From: Phoronis ovalis
Lineage: Eukaryota; Phoronida; Phoronidae
NCBI GenBank assembly: GCA_028565635.1
Contig: JAOXYB010050758.1
Coordinates: 1 to 11,731, forward strand
Length of the DNA stretch: 11,731 nucleotides
Reading direction: 5' to 3'
Shown piece by piece: positions 6,092-11,731 of the stretch. The notes under the pieces were generated by a model. The model was not told where the DNA came from, searched no databases, and saw nothing but the letters and a program-made list of their open reading frames with translations. Both the position numbers and the translations under genes were made by a program. Position 1 is the stretch's first letter. Each line of letters starts with the position of its first letter.

Positions 6092-9021
6092 CTAAAAAAA
6101 TTGAAAAATTAGAAAGCTACATCCTCTTCAAGAATGTTTATTCTGATTTGGTCAAAGTTCAAAAAAAGAAAATTAGAATGTATAGTGTCACATGGCAACA
6201 CCAAGTATATCGCTTCCAACACAAATTTTTTGACATGGCAGCCATACTGGATTTTAAAAAATAAAGAATAAGAAAGATAAACGTAAATAAAGGCATCTGA
6301 AAAAAAAAAATGGCTGAAACCTGAAATTGGACCATACACGTTCAGTTTTTCAGCATAACGCTCTTCCGACTGAGCTGGTTCTCCTGTTATGTAATCGAAC
6401 ATATTAGTCTCAGCATATTGTAACGTAACTACAGTGGAGTTTCGCGGGGTGTCTTATCCTTTCTTATTGGGCCCTAAATTGATACCATGACCGCAGTACA
6501 TTAGTAAAACATGCGTGTATGGGAGCACATGACTGCAGTATAGTGTTTCAGCTAATCATATTACACTGATTTTTGGTTCTGTCATCACATGGCTGCACGT
6601 AATTTGCTTTTTCGTCGTCACTCAGTAAGCGCAATTACTATGAAAAGAGGAAGTTGGTGACATGACCACGTGACACCTTATCTGATGAGATGTGCAATTG
6701 TTTACAGTAAGATCAAACCCAGAAATTGTCATTTCTAACAGTGCTTTGCGAAATCCAGTATCAACTGTCCTTGCAGCATTGTTGGAATTGAACTGTGCAA
6801 AGAATCATATCACACATTCAATCCTTTGCATTCATCGCTAATTAAAGCATTGTTGCTTGATACTGAATGTGCAAAATGAAAATTGGAAAACTGATGTAAC
6901 AACTACGTGCATTCCAACAGTTGTAAGCCATAATAAACAATGACATAATAACATAAGGCAACAGTGCTTTAAATGGCACCACATAAAAATCTGACACTGA
7001 AAGAAGAGAATATTTCATTCTTCTGATAATAGACAAAACATCCCGCTCATTTCTGATGTGACATGTTACTACCTTTCAAGGCCTTTAAAGTTAGTCTTTC
7101 TAAACAGAGAGAATTATATTATAAGTGAGGTTGTTAGCTAACAATCTTTAATTTGCAAAAAGCTTTAACAAATGGACTGACAGCACAAGCCTTAGAGTCC
7201 TCTCCATCTTCTCTGCTGCATTTATTTTCCAGTAAAGATTACAAACCTCCTCCATTTCCTCTTCATCATAATATTCTTCTTCATCAATGTCTTCATTCTC
7301 GCCTTGCTGTTTTTCCTCTTCCTCCTCCTCCGCATCACTTTGTTGTTCTTTCTTCTCTAGTTCCTACAACAACAACAACAACAGAGCTTTTTGATAAACA
7401 GTATACTTAAGCAACAGCACTTTTAGAAATTCACCACCAAAATTACCATTCATGCAATGTAAATAATGATATATTGTGTGAATAAAACAGCATAATGTTA
7501 AAAAATTAAAAACTACACAAATAAATCCATGCAGTGGCACCCTGTAAATAAGACTATCAATAAATAAAGTCATCTAAATAATTAAAAGAATAAATAAATT
7601 AAACATAAAATTTATCACATGCAAACATATTAATAATTAGTAAAAATACATTAATATGTGCAATGTATATTCATAATTTCCCAGTACTAACTACAAAGAA
7701 GTTGATGTACTAAGCATAAAAATACATGTATAGTCATAATTGTAAAACTTAAATTTTCTTTAAAAAATTGTTCATTTCCTGCACTGTGTAGTAAGATTCA
7801 TTTATTGGTAAAAAATTCTTGACCAATCGTTATGAAGTGGTAAATACGATCATCAGTAAATAAAAAACAGTAGGATAAAGAGCAGGCCTTTTTCTGGGTG
7901 CGCCCAAATTGAACCACACACGCACTGGGTGCATTTATATTCTTGACCGCTGCATTGCTTGAAACAAAAAAAGTATGTACAGGATGTTTTCATACCTCAA
8001 GCGTTTTTAAAACAATAGTATGCCGTACTGTATTTTTAGTTGTTACAGAAGGTTTTATAACAGGACAAACTGCTGCGACTCTTTTCCTCTTTTTGGTAGT
8101 TTTTAATTCTTTGGGTAACAAGGACCAATCTGCAAAGAAAAAAATTAAATTTATGTAATTTGAAATGAGAGAAATATGCAGTAATGTTGCAACAAATTTA
8201 CAGCAAACATGTCACAAACTAATGCTACAGAAAAGAAACTGGAATACTATTCATTTCATAATGGATAAAAATACATATGGTCAGAAATGTCTGCGCCAAA
8301 AAGTTACAAGATAATAACTTAATATAATCTTAGTGCACTTCAATTTTCCGATACAGCGTTTTTAACAAAAACAAATTTGGATGGAAACATTATGTACACA
8401 GTAAAATCTACCAGGGGATTCAAATGTAAAGCAGTACATTCATCTGGGGGAATCCAAAATGCTGTTTTACTATGTTTAAATTATTTCTTTTATGAGAAAC
8501 TGTAATATTTGGAAAAGTTGAAAATATTGCATTTGTTTCTAGGTCCCTATGCTATTTTCACTTTGGTGTATGTTCCATGGAGGATTTTTTCCCCTTAAAT
8601 TTCAGTATATAGCAGTAATTTGATTCTTGATCTAAAAGTATATATGAAATGAGCAGTAATAAAGAACTTAGTTGTTTAGGAACTGATAGCAAAAAAAAGG
8701 TAATATTTTATTCTACATTATCTACGATAGTCCATCAATGAAAGAAAATTATTGTGCGAAAACAAACTAAGGTGTGTTAATTTATACCAATTTTACTTGT
8801 GAAGGCACCATTAGCATTAATGTACCTGGTTCCCAGTTTTCATTCCTTTCTTGACTATTTAACTGGTACTTGTCGGAGTATCGTTCAATGTCCTTCTTCT
8901 TTCCGGAAGGTTTTAAATAAAATTGAGATTCTTGCATTGAGCCCCTGAATTCCTGTTTTAAAGCTAATAGGTAGTTCTCATTTTCTCCTGTTAACAATGG
9001 TACTGGTTTAAATTCCAAGGG
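5999..9021 (-). CDS. POLR3G: RNA polymerase III subunit RPC7 (POLR3G/POLR3GL type), four exons, 5' end missing
   Basis: On the minus strand the coding join runs 9021-8826, 8129-7996, 7363-7247, 6091-5999, giving 179 residues and a TGA stop; introns are 696, 632 and 1155 bp. Seen: visible residues 1-65 contain PLEFKPVPLLTGENENYLLA, LKQEF and KKDIERYSDKY; 66 onward reads DWSLLPKELK, then a Lys/Arg-rich stretch; then an acidic block (EEEEEE, EEYYDEEEMEE); and the tail ETDYISSYFDNGEG with an Asp run and a final GPTY. Known: human RPC7 (223 residues) has the same order: YKPVPLKTGE, DIERYSKRY, DWRRLP, acidic tail, NDYINSYFEDGDD. RPC7 belongs to the RPC3-RPC6-RPC7 trimer that helps Pol III initiate at tRNA, 5S and related genes in the nucleus. 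Vertebrates have two paralogues; an unduplicated ancestor is inferred here. About 40 N-terminal residues (the GRGR...PPPLFP part) are missing and were not found up to 11731. Confidence 0.92.
6027..6040. repeat. (CAT)n microsatellite in coding sequence
   Basis: Short run of CAT triplets on the plus strand encoding the five-Asp run in the POLR3G/GL C-terminal tail on the minus strand. Confidence 0.85.
6092..7246 (-). other. POLR3G/GL last intron (1155 bp)
   Basis: Bounded on the minus strand by GTTTGT and TTTAG. Contains a decayed tRNA-like SINE relic (6320-6380), an A11 run, and an E-box core CACGTG (around 6667). An imperfect direct repeat (GCATTGTTG...TGTGCAAA) starts near 6777 and 6848. 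No coding exon was seen. Confidence 0.75.
6320..6380 (-). repeat. tRNA-derived SINE-like relic
   Basis: On the minus strand CCAGCTCAGTCGGAAGAGCG (6378-6359) closely matches a tRNA D-arm and Pol III A box (GCTCAGT-GG-AGAGC). About 20 bases further lies GTATGGTCCAATTTCAGG (6337-6320), a poor B-box-like match at roughly tRNA spacing, followed by a T10 run. The acceptor stem does not pair convincingly, so this is not a tRNA gene. A decayed tRNA-derived SINE is the likeliest reading. Confidence 0.45.
7247..7363 (-). CDS. POLR3G: POLR3G/GL exon (acidic block)
   Basis: Thirty-nine codons in phase 0: ELEKKEQQSDA, six Glu, KQQGENEDIDEEE, YYDEEEMEE. More than half of the residues are Glu or Asp, as in the human RPC7 C-terminal region. 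The acceptor follows a pure (TTG)n run ending TTGTAG. The donor GAG|GTTTGT is weak but gives the only phase-0 join to the DYISSYF exon that fits homology. Confidence 0.9.
7364..7995 (-). other. POLR3G/GL intron (632 bp)
   Basis: Very AT-rich, including a stretch around 7500-7700 almost without G or C. The 3' end of the intron is a (TTG)n run at 7366-7382 directly against the acceptor. No further exon was seen. Confidence 0.75.
7366..7382. repeat. (CAA)n / (TTG)n microsatellite at a splice acceptor
   Basis: CAACAACAACAACAAC on the plus strand; on the minus strand this TTG run takes the place of the polypyrimidine tract of the POLR3G/GL acceptor at 7364-7365. Confidence 0.85.
7996..8129 (-). 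CDS. POLR3G: POLR3G/GL exon (basic linker)
   Basis: Two bases complete the split Asp codon (G|AT), followed by 44 codons ending in phase 0. The acceptor is TTTTTTTCTTTGCAG and the donor CTTGAG|GTATGA. It encodes WSLLPKELKTTKKRKRVAAV and ends VLKTLE. The D-W-x-x-L-P start matches human DWRRLP, and the Lys/Arg cluster matches the human basic stretch. The end joins LEKKE in the next exon, like human KKMEELEKR. Confidence 0.92.
8130..8825 (-). other. POLR3G/GL intron (696 bp)
   Basis: Bounded on the minus strand by GTACAT and TTTGCAG. Contains one imperfect hairpin-like unit at 8398-8473 and otherwise plain AT-rich sequence. Confidence 0.75.
8398..8473. repeat. Imperfect palindromic unit
   Basis: ACAGTAAAAT (8398) faces GTTTTACTAT (8464-8473), and GGATTCAAATGTA (8416-8428) faces TACATT...GAATCC (8435-8455) with a bulge. 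It may be a solitary small MITE-like fragment; no target duplication was evident. Confidence 0.4.
8826..9021 (-). CDS. POLR3G: POLR3G/GL exon (first visible, conserved core)
   Basis: Sixty-five codons plus one base. The acceptor is CTGTTTTATAG and the donor CCAG|GTACAT (phase 1). It begins PLEFKPVPLL and includes LLALKQEF and KKDIERYSDKY, ending ENWEP. An in-frame TAG at the acceptor excludes extension upstream. The TTG at 9018 that begins the open frame is not a start codon; the exon begins one codon earlier with Pro, likely following the family's PPPLFP. Confidence 0.93.
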
Positions 9022-9600
9022 CTATAAAACAGAGTACTATTGTTTAGAATCTGTACAGGTAATGTTTGAGGCATGTGAGTTAGAAATCCGCACCTACATG
9101 TAGTCCCTAGCAACTGAGGATGAGGGCAGCAGTTATGTTAAATTTGACAACTGCTGTGTGACTTTGTCCAAGGGGGCAAATCTCTGCTTACTGTCTACAA
9201 GTTTCCCATGGGGTATATTATAAGCTTATGAACAAAACAGAGAATTGGCAACGGCACAAATATTTTAATGATCAGTTGAAACTATTAGTATATGGAATAC
9301 AAAACCACTCAGTCTGTATCATTATTTTATGAAAGTTCATAGACGTATTCGTTTCCTTTTTGTTTTGAGCTATTAATTTTGGGTTTAGCTACAATAGATG
9401 CATAATTGGGTTATATTTTATATTGCCAATCAGCATTCCATTCATATCTGGTTGAAGATGGTTGTTGCACTCCAGCAACCATACATTTTTCACAGAGAAT
9501 AAGCTGAAATGCCGATGTGAAAGATTGACTGGGTGACACTCTTTACGACATCTAACATGGAATCTCACCAGATGTATTCGCTCTTAAGTGAAAAAAAACA
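9022..9600. other. Non-coding region upstream of the visible POLR3G/GL exons
   Basis: No exon recognised; the expected N-terminal RPC7 exon (Gly-Arg-rich start, PPPLFP end) is not here. A small hairpin, CAGCAGTT (9127-9134) with AACTGCTG (9149-9156), is perfect over 8 bp. Confidence 0.5.
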
Positions 9601-9602
9601 TG

Positions 9603-9880
9603 AAAAATATACCCTGTTGTAAATAACTCTCCCAAAATAGATACCCTACGTAAGATTCACTTGTAAATTATACACCCTGTGGTAAATAAATGTGGGAACA
9701 TTTACGAACCTTAACTTTTTCATATCTGTCGTAAATGCGTTTTCCACGAAATACACCCTGTGGTTAACAAATATTTATTGAAAACATTCTCTGTGGCAAA
9801 TATACACCAAGAAAAGTATACCCTATGGTAAATAAGGCTTTGAGAAGCATGAAAACATACCCTGTGGTAAATGCATGAGC
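9603..9880 (-). repeat. Degenerate ~32-bp tandem repeat array (copy 2, inverted)
   Basis: On the plus strand ATACACCCTGTGGTAAATA-like cores occur with ACCCT at 9611, 9643, 9674, 9755, 9819 and 9859, and diverged cores near 9722 and 9786. Gaps are mostly 31-33 bp. Read on the minus strand the core is ACAACAGGGTATATTTTTC, matching ACAACGGGGTATGTTTTT of the array at 3395-3690. It is therefore probably the same family in the opposite orientation. Confidence 0.8.
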
Positions 9881-9899
9881 TGAAAAAGGGGGACCTATT

Positions 9900-10660
9900 G
9901 GGCGGCATATCTGGGTGTTATAACGACTCCAATTGTTGAATCTTCGCTAAAAAAATAGGTAATTCCTAAAATCTAAGTTCATATATTATTCTCTAGATAC
10001 TCTCAGATTCTCTGTCTACATAAAATTGCCAATGACTACTCCAATATGCACTTGGACCTTTTTAGCCAGGTATACAGTCAAATTCCCTACAGCTAACTCC
10101 ATGAGCATCGCTTGTGAACAAAGTATGGGTGAACATATCCGTAATAGGTACCACTTGTACAGGGCATTTTCTGTAAAATGGCTACAAGTCAGTTCAATAC
10201 GTTTGGCATAAAAATTTGAACTAGTTGCACAAAATACCATTTAGTATGATTCCTTCAATGCAATTCTTCATGAGCTAAATTCGACCAGAGAGGGTTCCCT
10301 TTCTCCCCAGTAAGGTTCTTTGCTTGTCAATATTAGTACAAACCTGAAGCCTGCTCAGTGTCTGCTTTGCACAAATGTTTAACAGAATATGTATGTATGT
10401 ATGTATATTCATTTATTATGGTGACAAGTAAGGTACAAACTATTTTAAACAGATATACAATTTATTAACATAAACATTTACCTAGCACGAATGGACTTAT
10501 TTGTCACTTTGTAAATGGAAACAAGTGAAAGGTAGCTTTTCACAAAAGCTAAATACATTATGTATAAGTAATTTACATTGCAAATTGTAAGTTTGTTTAA
10601 TAAATTTTTACACTTGTATTGGCCTACCAGGAACTGTAGTTCACTTATAAAGTTATATCA
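9900..10660. other. Non-coding AT-rich region
   Basis: Nothing gene-like could be supported; overlapping open frames on both strands near 10016-10240 have no recognisable protein. Contains an (ATGT)n microsatellite at 10389-10406 and a perfect small hairpin, TAGCTTTT-CAC-AAAAGCTA, at 10533-10551. Probably intron or upstream region of POLR3G/GL. Confidence 0.5.
10389..10406. repeat. (ATGT)n microsatellite
   Basis: About four tandem ATGT units in non-coding DNA. Confidence 0.8.
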
Positions 10661-10892
10661 TCAAAAACATATAGTCCTGCATACATGACCCTACAGAAGC
10701 TGCAGGTTTCTCCGGCCTCAGACTGGTCAGACTTAACAAATGTCCAGCCAAATAAAGTCTGCAAGATGGAAATTTTGCGTTAGTCTGGGTGGTAATGGAA
10801 TTGTATGCTAAAAGTCACTTGAGGAGTATGAATCAAGCTTCTAGTGACATAACTCGCAGGGTTATCAGAGACAAACTTAGTCCTGCAAGCAT

Positions 10893-11582
10893 GACCCTAC
10901 TATGGACATCCTACGGCTTGTCCATAGGGTCATGATCTTCTCATATCTCAGACAAGTCGAATTTCCAAAACACTTACTTCCCTATTAAATTCCATCAAAA
11001 TTTTTGCTTCTGCCTATTCCTTGACTACTCCGCTTCTTATATCCCCATATCCAAATAACTTAATCAATGATTCAACAGCGCATCAGCATAAAATCCAAAA
11101 TGCACTCCTGAACATTCATCATCTGCCGAAAACGATGAAAAAGTATACTAGTGCGCAGGCGCTGAACAAATGACGTAAACTTTTTCAGTCCAGCAAGAAG
11201 TAATGCAAAACTCTGAAGCGCTACCTGCCGGAAGATAAATTCGGTTTCTTGTACGATTATTATCGATACCATATTGTCCGTCAAATAACCTTGACAGTAA
11301 TGACGTCATGTGCATGATGGCTGCATCATTTTGTTATGTTCAAGAGTGCATTTTGGATTTTATGCTGATAAGCAGCTGATGTGCTGTTGAATCATTGATT
11401 AAGTTATTTGGATACGGGGATATATAAGAAGCGGAGTAGTCAAGGAATAGGCAGAAGCAAAAATGTTGGTGGAATTTAATAGGAAAATAAGTGTTTTCGA
11501 GGTTCGGCTAGTCTGAGATATGAGACTGTCATGACCCTACGGACAACCTACGGCGTAGGCTGTCCATAGGCATAGTAGGGTC
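10893..11582. mobile_element. Long inverted repeat, foldback-like element
   Basis: Left arm 10893-11113 and right arm 11338-11582 are inverted copies along almost their whole length. Long matched blocks include CTGCCTATTCCTTGACTACT, CCAAATAACTTAATCAATGA and GCATAAAATCCAAAATGCAC. A few indels separate them, for example extra bases around 11371-11378 and in the outer hairpin. The spacer is about 224 bp and is not palindromic. A transcript across it would form a long double-stranded stem. No transposase frame or clear target duplication was found; a foldback/MITE-type element or an inverted duplication are both possible. Confidence 0.8.
11152..11308. promoter_or_regulatory. NRF1-like and CRE-like site cluster
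   Basis: TGCGCAGGCGCT (11152-11163) fits the NRF1 palindrome apart from one central base. TGACGTAA (11171-11178) is a CRE variant and TGACGTCA (11301-11308) a perfect CRE, inside the palindrome ATGACGTCAT. Such sites are typical of housekeeping promoters, and this spot is upstream of POLR3G/GL on its coding strand. Promoter activity is inference; no start site can be shown. Confidence 0.4.
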
Positions 11583-11731
11583 TAGTCCTAGCTTTATGAC
11601 CCTACTATCTTGCCTACGGCATACTAGGGTCATAGCCCAGAAAATGCAACATACAGTTGGTGTCTTTCAAAAACACTCACCGTGTGTCAAAAATTTCAAT
11701 AAATTCAAAGCAGTTTTGTTGCCTTCTTTGT

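Larger units (their letters stand above)
10672..11634. repeat. Family of three direct repeats with hairpins
   Basis: Three 23-bp segments, TAGTCCT-(8 to 9 bases)-ATGACCCTAC, start at 10672, 10878 and 11583. The second and third lead into hairpins: 10890-10934 (CATGACCCTACTATGGACA against TGTCCATAGGGTCATG) and 11594-11634 (TATGACCCTACTAT against ATACTAGGGTCATA). Another hairpin of the same kind is at 11529-11582. All three hairpin loops contain CCTACGG. This is a small palindromic repeat family interleaved with the long inverted repeat. Confidence 0.7.

Noticed and set aside
6320-6380. Functional tRNA gene on the minus strand
   Set aside because: Only the D-arm/A box is convincing; acceptor and T stems do not pair and the B box is degenerate.
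5950-6402. Open frames of about 100 residues on both strands
   Set aside because: They overlap the POLR3G terminal exon, its intron and the SINE relic; the His-rich piece is the antisense of the Asp run.
7153-7410. Plus-strand 85-residue open frame, Ser/Pro/Leu/His-rich
   Set aside because: It is the antisense of the acidic POLR3G exon.
10016-10240. Overlapping open frames on both strands
   Set aside because: Both are short, without recognisable protein features or good splice sites, and each strand's frame is the shadow of the other.
11072-11284. 70-residue minus-strand open frame
   Set aside because: It crosses the spacer and the left arm of the inverted repeat, overlaps the promoter-type motifs and has no recognisable protein features.

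Overview
This window is AT-rich animal nuclear DNA carrying two intron-containing protein-coding genes that point at each other tail to tail, embedded in a background of short transposon-like and tandem repeats. Every exon identified is bounded by AG/GT splice sites with matching phase, so single long open frames are a poor guide; most free-standing open frames here are chance. Protein similarity to vertebrate orthologues, an apparently unsplit POLR3G/POLR3GL gene (only one copy is in the window) and introns of roughly 0.3-1.2 kb suggest a bilaterian invertebrate, perhaps a deuterostome such as a hemichordate, echinoderm or cephalochordate. The species cannot be fixed from the sequence alone.

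Plus strand, 1473-4653: five exons of a NUDT17-like Nudix hydrolase (exons 1473-1592, 2597-2806, 3131-3232, 3931-4172, 4494-4653; 277 residues visible). It has a perfect Nudix box that is split by a phase-0 intron, and the family's C-terminal VSTGTKFAL motif. A first exon with the start codon (about 20 residues expected) was not found between 1 and 1472 and probably lies upstream of the window. A poly(A) signal is at 4989-4994.

Minus strand, 9021 down to 5999: four exons of the RNA polymerase III subunit RPC7 (POLR3G/POLR3GL type; exons 9021-8826, 8129-7996, 7363-7247, 6091-5999; 179 residues visible). It ends in the acidic tail and the DYISSYF-type C-terminus characteristic of the family. 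The N-terminal exon (about 40 residues expected) was not found up to 11731.

Repeats: 331-1145 is a transposon-like element with terminal inverted repeats and a candidate imperfect 8-bp target duplication. 3395-3690 (NUDT17 intron) and 9603-9880 (upstream of POLR3G) are two oppositely oriented arrays of what appears to be the same degenerate ~32-bp tandem repeat. A decayed tRNA-derived, SINE-like unit lies near 6320-6380. 10672-11634 is a complex of a long inverted repeat (arms 10893-11113 and 11338-11582) plus three related short hairpins; its central spacer holds NRF1-like and CRE-like sites.

The two genes are functionally unrelated enzymes or subunits. The notable point is their adjacency, since the human orthologues NUDT17 and POLR3GL also lie near each other at 1q21.1. 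No CRISPR array, operon, rRNA or intact tRNA gene was seen.
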